Assembly (NCBI GenBank): GCA_942486035.1
Contig: CALNXK010000566.1
Coordinates: forward strand, 1 to 64,000
DNA length: 64,000 nt
Direction: 5' to 3'
Origin: Porites lobata
Lineage: Eukaryota > Cnidaria > Anthozoa > Scleractinia > Poritidae
In this document: positions 1 through 9,977 of the stretch, one piece after another
How positions within the stretch are numbered: position 1 is the first letter of the stretch
Layout of the letters: each line of letters opens with the position of its first letter
Notes under the pieces: generated by a model
Database searches by the model: none
The model's input: only the letters and a program-made list of their open reading frames with translations
What the model was told of the DNA's origin: nothing
Translations under genes and position numbers: made by a program

Positions 1-145
1 CGGCTGGATTATTTTTAAACCTCCAACTGTGAAGTTACCGAGCTTTCTATTATTTTCCACGGTGCCTCTCAGTTTAGAAAGCCCTTCATTTGCGGATACA
101 GGAGTTTTGAAATACACCACGAAAGAGACTATCACACTGCCATCA
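1..145 (-). CDS. SEA-domain-like exon (partial gene)
   Basis: On the minus strand a long pyrimidine tract ending in CAG stops at 146, and the sequence to position 1 is open. It reads DGSVIVSFVVYFKTPV, then a short linker, then VGGLKIIQP. The pattern of alternating hydrophobic strands after DGSV is what SEA domains show; these are extracellular domains of mucin-like and adhesion proteins that often cleave themselves. The exon runs off the left edge, so the cleavage site, the rest of the domain and the protein type cannot be seen. No other exon of this gene was recognised to the right. The domain call rests on pattern only; the acceptor is strong. Confidence 0.5.
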
Positions 146-3100
146 CTGTGAAGAAATGGAGGAAGAGGCTTAGAAACGAGAAGTTGCACAAGTCCATTAA
201 CAAACACACATTTCAAGCCAGAGAGTGCTTTACAAACCTTAGTTTAGTCACTTCTGTCCTGTAGTAAGTTATATCATTTTCATACACGTTGTCCATCTAG
301 AAAGGATCGTACAATGCAATTAACGAACAGGTAGCTTGCTTGTAAGTAATATGAGCGTAAGAAAGAACGGGGCGCGCCTTATTATTTCTTGCACCCATAT
401 ATATTACTTACAATCTCCTGTTAATCAGGCTTAAACAAACAGGCTGATAGTTTCACCAATAATTACAGAAAAACCTTATTACTGTCTCGTAACAGCCAGC
501 GTACTCACGGCTTTTCTGATATTTTACATTGTAAACGCGCTCACATTAGGTAATAACTTTCAGGTTCGAGCTCCAAGGTAAGCTAAGGGCGTTTACCACG
601 CTCACTAAAAGACGGCCGTGAATAACCAGTCACTCTCATTAACCCTCTAGCCAAGGTTTCTAATATATTTTGGACAATTTGTCTAGTTGCGGCTTTTAAG
701 AGTGAGTCAGGCGTCGTTAACAAAAACGTAGAACTCAGCATAGGCTTTTCTTTTAGACAGGGACGTTGTGGTTGCTCACGGTCTGACCTTTTTTGGAACG
801 CTGAAAGGACTAAAACTACTTGTAGCAGATGAATCGATATTTTCTTCTATAATTCCATGTTTATAAAATTTGCTCCTGAGGACACAAAAACCTGCTGGTC
901 CTTAGGACACTACATTACTGTGTAACATTCACGGCTGTGTTGATGGCGCTAAAGAAAGAATACCTAGCCGTTCTATTCTCAACGTGGCCCAACTATTAAC
1001 CTTCTACTATGTCTTGGTCTCCTTTTTTCGTATTTTCATAAATTTTGTGCGTAATTAAATATAGGTTAAATTGGATTAAATTCATTTTGTATTGAGTCAT
1101 TGATGTGTTGGGGTGTTGGGTGGGGACCACTTTTAAGTAGATTGCCAGCAGTCTCTTATTTTCATCCGAAGATGGCTTGATTGCAAATCTGCGAGACACA
1201 ACCTTGCTTCTGGAGGATAGCTGCCTTTCCGCTTTTTATTTAGCGATCACTCAAGTTGCGCGTTTGCCGATGCTCAGGTATCCCTGAACATCAACAAGAG
1301 ACGGCACGAAGTTTCCCTTCGATTTTCGGCGTCTATTTCTGTTGTTTAATCACCGGCCTAGTGGCTTATAGTTATTACCTCTGCGACAAATTTGCTTATT
1401 AATTCTTGGGCAGGTGCACTGTTGAGATTTTCATAATTTCTTTCTGATATTGATAATTCACTAACGTCACTTGGAGTGAATAATCGTCCTCTAAAGCTGA
1501 TAAGAAAAACAGTAACAGCATATGTCAAAGTTCGTTTTCAATCTCAAGAACTTATCTATTTATCACTCATAAAATATTATTAAAAATTATTCAAAAAATT
1601 AATTAAAGAGACGATTCTTAGATACTAAGATATTTTTCATTTGGTACACAGTCTTCTAAATGTTTAAATATTGGATGACGCGCTTACGACATCAGGAAAG
1701 TTATTCCAAAGCTTGGGCGTATTTTGTGGACCTCCGGCACTTTTAAAATATCCTTCCCTCTAAAGTCATGTATGTTTTCTTTTAAGGACTGAGATTAACC
1801 TATTTAAACATGCGCTCATGCGCTTTAAAACTGCAACCTGTTGAGATGCTTTTCTACAGATATTAGCGACTTGCTTATCAACATATCTTCAATAACTCCA
1901 AGCATTCAAAGCGCATCGCTATTTGGAATGAGGTTATTTTCGCAGCGAAATTCCGGATTAACTCCCCTTTATAACATAGCAAAAGTAAAGCGCGCGCTCT
2001 GATTCGTCAGTTAGCCACCTCCCATTTGCCCGTGGGTGCAGGCCAAGAAATTGAGCTAGCGCGGTGAAATTGAGGCAAATTCAACAAATCTCCTCTCCTG
2101 TCAGTAAAATGCACCGATGAAATGTGCAAATGAAAAGTGGAAGTTGAAGAAAATACTCAGTTGTTGCTTTGAAGAAAAAAAGTCAAAAGATCAAGCGACA
2201 AATTTGCCCTGGATGAATTTATCACTGTTTTCTTCGCAGCTAGGATCGGTAGAAGAAAAACCGAGTGAGCGAAGATTTACGGTCATTTTGTGTGTTTTTA
2301 CAAAACAGAAAGTCTGTTTTGAAATGGGAATTTATGAATTAGTATCGTGTTCTTGACTTTTTAGTCCTGCTGATGTTAAATTCAAGCAAATTGTTTTGGA
2401 AACACGCTCAGATTCGAGACAGCTTTGTTGTGTAGTTTTCCGGCGCTTCGATTAAAAATTTAATTTGAGTTATGGACACATTACGCTGAAATTGTAAAGT
2501 GCATTTCATGGAGTACAGAAACATTTGGTTTTTCAAATAAATATTTCAAAAAATGACATCTCTGTTTATTATTTTGTTTATGTTCATTCGTAAAAGTAGT
2601 TCAGAGGACGATCGAAAAACAACACAACTAAAAATTGCTCACTCATCGCTTCAGCGCCGGCTGTCAGTCGGCGAATTTCATTTGCAATTTTGACTTCCAT
2701 AGCTCCATTTCCCCAGAGGCCCGGACATATTTTGATGAAAAACTAGTTACTTTCTTTTTAAAATTGGTTTTACCTGTTATTCTAAAGGAAATGCAGTCAA
2801 ATTTTCTCATTTCTACTTCACGTTTATTGCAAAAATTGTCACATAAATAATAATTACGTTTTTAAGCTTGAGCTTATTTTTAAGAGTCTTTTTAGTTAGT
2901 GTTCATAGTTGCAGTTTTAGTTTTCTCAAAGTGTTTACCCTAATATTAAGAGCAAGAAGACAAATGCCATTCAGAATAACAGCAAAAAACGTTTTGCAAT
3001 TTAACTTAAGCCGGAAAATGGTTGATTCAGCAAAAGAAAAACTCAAGGGCAAGTTTTTGAAAAACACTAATTTGTTTACGCGCTGGTAGATGACAGCGTA

Positions 3101-3331
3101 CACTAACTCGTACCGATGACTCAACCGAGGGCAAATAGAAATGTTTTCTCCTATGATTATGTTATAAACGAAATGATAAACGTTGCAGCTGTGCAACCAT
3201 GGCGTTATGGATGCAAATGGGATTGTTGACTAAGCACTCAAGAAGCTAGAGTTGCACTCGGAATCATCATCTTTATTCAGGGTAATCACAAATAACAGTG
3301 CCTAATTAAAAAAGTTTTGATCGTGAATTAG
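146..3331. other. Non-coding stretch, no gene recognised
   Basis: Only short chance reading frames occur here, none with a domain or paired splice signals. A 22-base stretch near 1457 (core CACTAACGTCACTTGGAGTG) recurs near 60059, so at least one dispersed repeat fragment is present. This could be the upstream intron of the SEA gene. Confidence 0.5.
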
Positions 3332-3526
3332 TAACTGGTCTACCTGGACAACCTCTCTTATGTAATTTAGGCAGAAGATAAAGCCGTCCCGCCCTCGCCC
3401 CGCCATTAACAAGTAAATACTCCAAAGTTCGGTCACTTATGTGTCCATCACCATACGCTTTGTTCAACCTCTCGTTAATCTTCTCGATCATAAGCCCGGT
3501 GGGGTCCGACTCCAAAGAGACATATA
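3332..3526 (-). repeat. Inverted copy of a reverse-transcriptase segment
   Basis: This stretch read on the minus strand matches 4112-4306 with only scattered changes, including the peptide stretch LLPKLHKRGCPGRPV. It is a fragment of the same Penelope-like element in opposite orientation, separated from the main copy by about 200 bases of other element sequence. Confidence 0.85.
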
Positions 3527-3705
3527 TTTCCTGGAAATATTACAGCAGACGAAAGACCGTTACTGGAGGCTGCTACTGCTTCTGAACTTGTAGGTTTAGG
3601 TTCTGTTAGTGATCAGGTTTATAGTGATGGACTTCAGGTTGTTGTTAATTTATCACATAGGATATTAAGCGAGGCGGAGAATGCACTTCTCTCAATGATT
3701 TATCG

Positions 3706-5112
3706 TTCTGCCCTACCGCGACCGAAATTGGTCTTTATACTCTGAGGAAGGATGTGTTAAACTACGTAAGAAGGATCCGTTTGAAAAAATATTTCTACAG
3801 TGACGAGGAAAGCGATGGGGATTTCTCCGAGATTCCGGCTTTTAGAAAAACATCTAGCTGGTGACCGGACAAGAATAGAGATCTCTTTCTTGAAGCGTAC
3901 GCGAGTGCGCAGGAGGAGAAGATCTTCCGGGAATCCAACCTAAAGGAGAAGTGCCACCGGAACCTCACCAAAGAAGAACAGAAAGCTCTCAAGGATTTAA
4001 GGAGTTATGATGACATCGTTATCAAACAGGCAGAAAAGGGATCAGCCGTGGTTGTTATGGATAAGGAACGGTACGTCGCAGAGGCTACGAGACAATTGGG
4101 TGATAGTGCAGTATATGTCTCTTTGGAGTCGGACCCCACCGGGCTTATGATCGAGAAGATTAACGACAGGTTGAACAAAGCGTATGGTGATGGACACATA
4201 AGTGACCGAACTTTGGAGTATTTACTTGTTAATGGCGGGGCGAGGGCGGGACGGTTTTATCTTCTGCCTAAATTACATAAGAGAGGTTGTCCAGGTAGAC
4301 CAGTTATCTCTGGATGTAATACGCCAACGGAGAAGATGTCGGCATTTGTTGATCACCACCTGAAACCGCTCGTCGCAGCGGTACCATCTTATGTGAAGGA
4401 TACGAATGACTTTCTGAAAAAGCTCCGTGACATCAGTACGCTCCCTAGCGGCGCAATAATGGTGACCATTGATGTAGTGGGATTATATCCCCATATACCT
4501 CATGATGAGGGACTACAATCTATCAGGGAGGCTCTCAACAATCGAGAGAACCCGGAAACACCGACAGAGACAATTGTAGACCTGGTAGAGTTAGTGCTTA
4601 GGACTAACAACTTTGAATTTAATGAAAACCACTATCTTCAGACTTTAGGGACGGCTATTGGTACGAAAATGGCACCGTCTTATGCGAATTTGTTTATGGA
4701 TAGACAGGAGAGAAGGTTGTTATCCCAGGCGCACGTAAAACCTTACATCTGGTTACGATACATCGATGACGTTTTCATGGTGTGGACGGGGACCGAGCTT
4801 GAGCTGGTGGAGTTTTTGAATTATATTAATGAAGCCCATGACACGATTAAGTTCACTTGGGACTGGACTAGAAAGAGGATTAATTACCTGGATGTTGAGG
4901 TAATAAATAACAATGGAACAATAGAGACTGATTTGTACATAAAGCCGACGGATAAACACCAGTATCTGTACCACACTTCGTGTCATCCCCGGATGTGTAA
5001 GGAAAGCATACCATATGCTCAGGCTTTGAGACTTCGAAGAATCTGTTCTAGGCTGGATTGGTTTAATCACATGGCTGCTGGTCTATGTAGGTTTCTTATA
5101 GCCGGGGCATAA
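3706..5112 (+). CDS. Penelope-like reverse transcriptase (broken)
   Basis: The enzyme copies element RNA into DNA during retrotransposition. The frame is open from 3865 to 5112, and the same frame upstream to 3706 reads as the Penelope N-terminal domain (FCPTATEIGLYTLRKDV), interrupted by one TGA at 3862-3864. Before 3706 the frame is lost. Counting from 4048, motif A is IMVTIDVVGLYPHIP near residue 137, motif B GTAIGTKMAPSYANL near 200, and the catalytic motif RYIDDVF near 238, giving the Asp and Asp-Asp set. The region after ICSRLDWF diverges and stops at 5112, while the proper continuation resumes in another frame at 5102, so a frameshift separates it from the endonuclease. A single protein was the ancestral state. 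Family call is firm; activity is unlikely. Confidence 0.88.
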
Positions 5113-5890
5113 AAAAGCATTTGTTTTGAAGCAAATTAGGAGACCGAGATTGAAAACCAGAGAGGAAACATTGGCACCACACCCTAGGAATGCAACTAAC
5201 AGAGTGCCAATGGTAGTGACATACCATCCAAGTCTTCCTAACATTGGTAGCATCCTACGTGAACTTCAGCCGCTCTTGCATTGCTCAGAAAAATGTAGGA
5301 AAGCCATCAAAGACGTACCCTTCATGGCATTTCGAAGACCCAAGAGCCTGGGGGACTACTTAGTGCACGCTAGACTTAGGCCGTCAACGCGTCTGGAGCG
5401 GAGCTCGAAGGGGACAGTGGTGTGTGGTAACAGACGATGCCAGGTCTGTAAGTACCTGGAACCGGGAGAAAGGTTTACCTCTTACAGAAATGGAAAGAGC
5501 TATACAATTAACTACGAACTGGACCGTAATAGTAGTAATGTTGTCTACTTGCTGTCCTGTAAGGTTTGTCATGCGCAGTACGTTGGGTCAACAACAACAA
5601 AATTTAGGCTTAGGTTTAACAATCATAAGGCCCGTTTTAGAGCGCATTCAAGGCTTTCTTTTGAGGGTAGAAACAAGGAAACAAGGATGATCTTTTGTAT
5701 AGACATTTTTTTGACCCGGGACACCATGGTCAGTATACAGTTAATTGACAGACTGTCCGGGGAAGAATCAGCTCTCCGGGATAAAGAAGGTCATTGGGCC
5801 TATAGGTTGAACTGTATTCAGCCTCAGGGCTTGAATATAAGTGACTTTTTTTACAGCCAGAATAGGGCGACTAGGTCTCGCGTCCGGTAA
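5102..5890 (+). CDS. GIY-YIG endonuclease part of the Penelope-like protein
   Basis: This is the C-terminal half of the same polyprotein, now in a different frame. It cuts target DNA to prime reverse transcription in Penelope-like elements. It begins with a basic linker (KKAFVLKQIRRPRLKTR), followed by a cysteine cluster (CGNRRCQVC), then the endonuclease motif NVVYLLSCKVCHAQYVGST near residue 137 counted from 5126, and the conserved RFNNHKARFR segment. In this family the GIY and YIG tripeptides are VYL and YVG, as here. A further Glu is expected near RLSGEESALRDKEGHW. The end at 5890 is a TAA. There is no real start codon; the codon at 5126 is TTG, so it would need the upstream frame. Confidence 0.85.
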   Translation, partial: PGHKKAFVLKQIRRPRLKTREETLAPHPRNATNRVPMVVTYHPSLPNIGSILRELQPLLHCSEKCRKAIKDVPFMAFRRPKSLGDYLVHARLRPSTRLERSSKGTVVCGNRRCQVCKYLEPGERFTSYRNGKSYTINYELDRNSSNVVYLLSCKVCHAQYVGSTTTKFRLRFNNHKARFRAHSRLSFEGRNKETRMIFCIDIFLTRDTMVSIQLIDRLSGEESALRDKEGHWAYRLNCIQPQGLNISDFFYSQNRATRSRVR

Positions 5891-5977
5891 GAGCGCGCGT
5901 GTGTTTATCTTTCTTTGTAGCGCGTGCAAGTTTTCAAATTTCACAGAAGTTCAGGTTTCACGAGTGATGATCGTTTT

Positions 5978-6000
5978 ATTGCTACAGAACTGTTTCGTAT
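5978..6000 (-). ncRNA. Hammerhead ribozyme, 3' half only
   Basis: On the minus strand GAAAC is followed by a short stem III (ACAG, two-base loop, CUGU), an A as cleavage base and GCAAU, exactly as in the complete copy at 6567-6624 except for the cleavage base. The CUGAUGA half is missing upstream. A relic. Confidence 0.6.
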
Positions 6001-6364
6001 GGTGCAAGGACCAATGTAAACCCTACAGCAGCATTAACCAAAAATGTAGTCTTTGCCTGAATGAAAAGTTCATAATTATCTGTAAAAAAGAACTGCGTAG
6101 CCTCAACAGAAGAAACGAATTAGCAAGTTCATGCCCCCACAGAAACCGATATGTACTTGGAAACTTTAGATTAACGTAGCTTAAAACCCGCTTATATCAC
6201 ATTTTTTCTAACGACAGATAATCCCTCTTATATAATGTTTTTGTTACCTAGCAACCCTTTCAACAGTTTCATATAACCTGAATGTAACGCATCTACCATA
6301 GCAACCATTTAAATTTTCGCATTTAACTGCCAGCCTTCCAATTCTAATAGTTCAGTCGTCAAAA

Positions 6365-6405
6365 TTGCCTGATGAGTGTAAAACGATGATTACTCGCGAA
6401 ACCTG
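6365..6405 (+). ncRNA. Collapsed hammerhead motif (internal deletion)
   Basis: Plus strand: UUGC, CUGAUGA at 6369-6375, GUGU, then directly AAAACGAUGAUUACUCG and GCGAAACC. Compared with the complete copy, stem II, the GAA box, stem III and the cleavage site are deleted and the flanking sequence is joined to the 5' core. The later GAAAC is part of the normal flank, so this copy should not cleave. Confidence 0.5.
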
Positions 6406-6420
6406 AACTTCTGTGAAGTT

Positions 6421-6520
6421 ATATATATATATAACAGTAAACCGCTCCTTAATTGTTGAGCACTTTTCTGGATCCAACGGTGAATTACCTGGATTTGTTT
6501 ATATATATATATATATATAT
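6421..6520. repeat. Two TA runs inside an inverted repeat
   Basis: A TA run at about 6421-6434 and a longer one at about 6501-6521 face each other. Their outer flanks are inverted copies of one another (about 6388-6420 and 6522-6560). The segment between them is unique here. Confidence 0.7.
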
Positions 6521-6566
6521 TAATAATCACAGGAGTTCAGGCTTCAGGAGTAATCATTGATCGTTT

Positions 6567-6624
6567 ATTGCGACAGTGCTGTTTCGTATGGTCCGAAATT
6601 GTAGGACCACACTCATCAGGCAAC
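6567..6624 (-). ncRNA. Type I-like hammerhead ribozyme, all core elements present
   Basis: Read on the minus strand: stem I strand GUUGC, core CUGAUGA (forward 6613-6619), a nine-pair stem II (GUGUGGUCC with GGACCAUAC, one G-U pair) closed by a nine-base loop, core GAA followed by a minimal stem III (ACA, loop GCAC, UGU), cleavage triplet GUC (forward 6572-6574), then GCAAU to close stem I. All conserved hammerhead positions are present and all three stems pair. Minimal stem III ribozymes of this kind are known from Penelope-like elements and from small animal retrozymes, and a Penelope-like element sits just upstream, although on the opposite strand. Cleavage is predicted between forward positions 6571 and 6572. 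Confidence 0.85.
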
Positions 6625-6650
6625 TTCAACGATTGACCGTTAAAATTAAA

Positions 6651-6698
6651 AGCTGTTTCGTGTGGTCAAAGAATGGCCACACTCATCAGGCAATATTC
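6651..6698 (-). ncRNA. Hammerhead ribozyme core lacking the cleaved strand
   Basis: Minus strand: AUUGC, CUGAUGA (forward 6683-6689), stem II GUGUGGCC with GACCACAC (one mismatch), GAAACAGCU. After that the sequence departs from the complete copy: there is no UGU-C cleavage triplet and no GCAAU. It lies in direct tandem with the complete ribozyme, about 70 bases away. A 3'-truncated copy. Confidence 0.7.
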
Positions 6699-8353
6699 AC
6701 GAATGACTGAGTATATATACAATGCAGTGTTGAAGGTTTAAGTAAATCCAGTTTACAGGCTAAAATGTGTAAATTCTTAGCTGCATTTGTTGCCTCCCTT
6801 CTATTTGAAAACTGAACCTGTCAAAGAATGATTAATATCACAATTAGCAACTGAAAATTTGCTCTAAATTAGAGGTTCTGCAAATAAGACATAGGTTCAC
6901 TATTTCAGTAAGACTGAGTGGAGTCCAATTTAGTCTGCAACCATACATGTACAAGTGTTTAACAAAATCAGACAACTGTCTAGCAGGAGTCCAATTTGTT
7001 TAATCACGAGTACAGCTGTACAACACTGTATGATTACTGACTCAATTAGAGGACATGAAGGTCTGTTAGACTAATGATTAGTAATAAAAAATTATTAATC
7101 ATAACTTTTTCAAAAGAAAAGAAAAAAAAAGGAAAAGGGAAAAGGTCAACACATGGACAGTTGTATATATGAGCCAGTGCTTTTGTATAAATTGTGACTA
7201 CATAAACTCGTTGCCTGTTGATAAATAATAATAAAAATAATAATCAAGAAAATGCATATTGTGGTTATTGCTGTACAAAATAGTCAAGTAAATAAAAAAA
7301 TTGGAGAGTTAAATTTTGGTATCAATAATAAATTGCAACGGACTAATGCCATATTGAAATGTTGTGATTAATGTCTCTTTTAGTACTGGCACGTATAAAC
7401 CAGTCCACTCATCTTCATTACCATGAGCCAACCCATTTTATAAACCACTCTCAAATGAAGCTGTTGCTTGATAAAGTTTGATAATTAGGATTTCCGTACG
7501 GCCGGGGTACGGCTCATACATTATGCTTGCAGGAGCCATTTTCATACTATTTCACACAAATAGTTGATGTGAGGGGAATCGAAACATAAGACTTAAGCTT
7601 ACATGTAAGCTTAAATGCGTAAAATATGATCTGAATATGGCTGTACGGAAATATTACACGTACAGTATATGAGTATCTTGTTAGCTTTAATCTGTTACAA
7701 TGCTTCGCTACATATCGTACCTCACTGTACACTGTAAAGACTGGTCCATCTTCCGCTTTGATGTAGCTGACGATTTTTTTCCCTGTAAAACTATTACAGC
7801 ACTGTATATTCCCCAAAAACTCGCCTTGAAGTTGAAAATGATGGCTGTTGATTACTCGATCAAAGTTCGATTGGTTTTTTAGTGCTCACGCTGTAAAAAT
7901 GGTCAGCAGTGATGTTCGAATTACAGGCGCGGTCGGCGCGGTCGCAAGGCAAACCGGTTTGAGGGCGGTTCAAATTGAAACTAACGGCCTGGCTAGTGTT
8001 GGGTTTTGTTAGCTCTGATTGTAATTTTAGGAAGAATCTTCGTATTCAAAACATGCTTTAACCTTTAGCGTAAACGTTTAAGAAACGTAACTTGTTGCGC
8101 CACTGTGAGGAAGCATATAGTCGATCTCTTTTTTTGTGTACGTAACATGTAACGAAAACTTCGCACCGCTGATATCAGATCATCGGCTTGATTCCGGAAA
8201 CGAGTTTAGGAAAGTTTTTTTTCTAATCATAGTGCTTGTTTATTGTAGATTACTTGCTACTAAAGCGAAATAATGATAGTTTCGTTGTTGTGTGCTGGGG
8301 CACAGTCAGACACAGCCGCGATTACAGTTCAACTCGATCATGATGTAAGAAAT
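6699..8353. other. AT-rich non-coding stretch
   Basis: Short AT-rich runs and poly-A/T tracts; no reading frame with a recognisable domain. Nothing else seen before the Ngaro-type element starts. Confidence 0.5.
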
Positions 8354-8550
8354 AACACCCATTAAGCTAATGGCTTAATGACATTTTTGTGAAGGGCTAA
8401 TTTCCTGGTTGTTTGTCTTATCTGCATCTGGGATGGAGATAGGGAAATAGTTAGAATTCCTTGCAGACTCAAATCATGCAATCAATGCTTTGTAATTCAT
8501 TGTTGGTTCAGATAGCAACGCAGGAACATCGTCAGTCTTTGACTCAATTT
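8354..8550 (+). repeat. Ngaro-type repeat A1
   Basis: Left terminal repeat of the element. It matches 13758-13874 and then 14961-15035, the two halves of A2 on either side of the nested insertion. It starts at AACACCCATTAAGC and ends at TTTGACTCAATTT. Confidence 0.9.
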
Positions 8551-8569
8551 CTACGCACCGTGCTAAGTT

Positions 8570-9213
8570 ATGGCTGAACCTCGGGTTTTGATTTTGGGGC
8601 ACTCCTTCATCAGGCGTTTGCATGAGTTGATACGTCTGCCTACAAACGCTTTACGGGAGGATTTTGACATTACCACCCCTATGAACCTGCGCTGGCATGG
8701 AGGAGGGGGACGAACTGTGGCCAAAGTCATACGCTACGATTTGGAGATAGTCCGACAATTTTCGCCTGACATTGTTATTCTACAGTTGGGTACGAACGAT
8801 ATCAGTGATCGTTCAATCCGTTCTGCTCTAACTGTCGGTTCACAGTTAGAGGACCTAACAAAGCTATTACATGAACAATTCGGCGTAACCGTGGTTTGCG
8901 TGTGCCAAACTATACTAAGAGAGAACGCGCACTTAAACGTACGCATTCGCACGTTGACGGATTATTTACGCGTTGTCCTACAGCCCCTTCCATTTGCATT
9001 TTACTGGAGACACAGGGATTTTGGAGGACAACACAGTCATTCTTATTGCACGATGGAGTTCATCTGAACCAACGTGGACAGTTTAAACTTTATCGAAGTT
9101 TGAGGGGAGCTTTGATCCAATCACTTAAAGTGTTTAATGATGTACAAAGTTGGAGTCTTAGATCTGTAATGTACCTCATTATTTCCTCTTTATTGGACAT
9201 ACCGCCAAGTTAA
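8570..9213 (+). CDS. SGNH-hydrolase-like protein of the Ngaro-type element (frameshifted)
   Basis: Reads MAEPRVLILGHSFIRRL at the start, with the block I serine in GHSF (residue 12), then LQLGTNDISD with block III GTND near residue 79. The frame runs to a stop at 9067, but the real continuation switches frame near 9013: in the second frame the text ends with HDGVHLNQRGQF, which supplies the block V Asp-x-x-His pair. All three catalytic blocks therefore exist, split over two frames by one indel. SGNH hydrolases are esterases or lipases; a related domain is known from some Ngaro and other retroelements, where its role is not settled. It is the first gene after repeat A1, ahead of gag. Confidence 0.8.
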
Positions 9214-9602
9214 ATATTCTTTTTGCGTTGGTACTTGGTAGTGTAATTCGCCATTGTACTCACAACGTATTGTTTGTCCTTGAGCCTTGTTTGGCCGGTC
9301 ACGGTCGATTTTATGCTTTGTCTCCAAATGAGTGGGCCGCCTGTGTTGCGTGCCATAACACTCGGAGTCCCAAGCTATTTGTATGTATTTGAGGATACGA
9401 GCGTACGATCTAATGGCAATTCTTAATTTTAATACCGCATTTATTTGACCTGTGGCAGTTATTGCGATACAACTACAGATTACGAGTTACACGAGAACAT
9501 TAATACGTTTGGATAAATTAACAATCTCTATTCTTTACAAGTATACCTCCACGAAGTAAGCGTCCGAGACGTTCTGGCCCTTCTGCCTCTACAGTAAACA
9601 GC

Positions 9603-9977
9603 ATGGCAACCAGTACCGCTAGCAAGTCGAGCAGCTTGTCAAATAGTACCTCTAATCAACAAGACGGCACGATGCAAGTACATGTTACAGCGCTGTCCAG
9701 TGCCCTTTCTCTGGCTGTCCAAAAGGCCGTCCAGGACGCGCTACGACCGCCACCGTCAGTAACAACGTCAACTAACGCAGCATCAACGTCGACCGTGGTG
9801 TCCGCCCACGTGCCTACTACAGCCTCGATAGTCCAGGATTCTGTTGTGCAAGCGACGCAAGCTATTGCAGGGACTTCTGGAGGTAATATTGTATCACCTA
9901 ACGTGCAGAGTATGCCCACCACACCCTTTTTTCAAGCGTCGCCATCCCCCTTGGAAGTGCAGTTAGCGACAAGATAA
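9603..9977 (+). CDS. Gag-like N-terminal part (frameshifted into next frame)
   Basis: A Ser/Thr/Ala/Val-rich, low-complexity start (MATSTASKSSSLSNSTSNQQ) without known domains, ending at a TAA at 9977. The last codons overlap the next frame: from 9962 the second frame reads VSDKIKSKIWANEFVHLGAL and runs on into the larger gag and reverse-transcriptase frame. A single-base change near 9962 would join them, so this is the N-terminus of one gag protein rather than a separate gene. Confidence 0.7.
   Translation: MATSTASKSSSLSNSTSNQQDGTMQVHVTALSSALSLAVQKAVQDALRPPPSVTTSTNAASTSTVVSAHVPTTASIVQDSVVQATQAIAGTSGGNIVSPNVQSMPTTPFFQASPSPLEVQLATR

Larger units (their letters stand above)
3332..5900 (+). mobile_element. 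Penelope-like retroelement with inverted 5' fragment
   Basis: The core is a plus-strand coding region with a Penelope-type N-terminal domain, reverse transcriptase and GIY-YIG endonuclease (about 3706-5890). To its left, 3332-3526 is a near-exact inverted copy of 4112-4306, which lies inside the reverse transcriptase gene. Inverted, partly truncated neighbouring copies are typical of Penelope-like elements. Downstream, hammerhead-type motifs begin within about 90 bases of the last codon. The element is young enough to be read almost throughout, but it is not intact: one in-frame stop (3862) and a frameshift (about 5060-5100) break the coding region. No clear 5' end was found. Confidence 0.85.

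Noticed and set aside
996..1199. 67-residue minus-strand frame.
   Set aside because: No domain and no supporting splice sites; chance length.
5841..6179. A 112-residue plus-strand frame overlapping the Penelope end.
   Set aside because: It is a shadow frame running over the antisense hammerhead relic.
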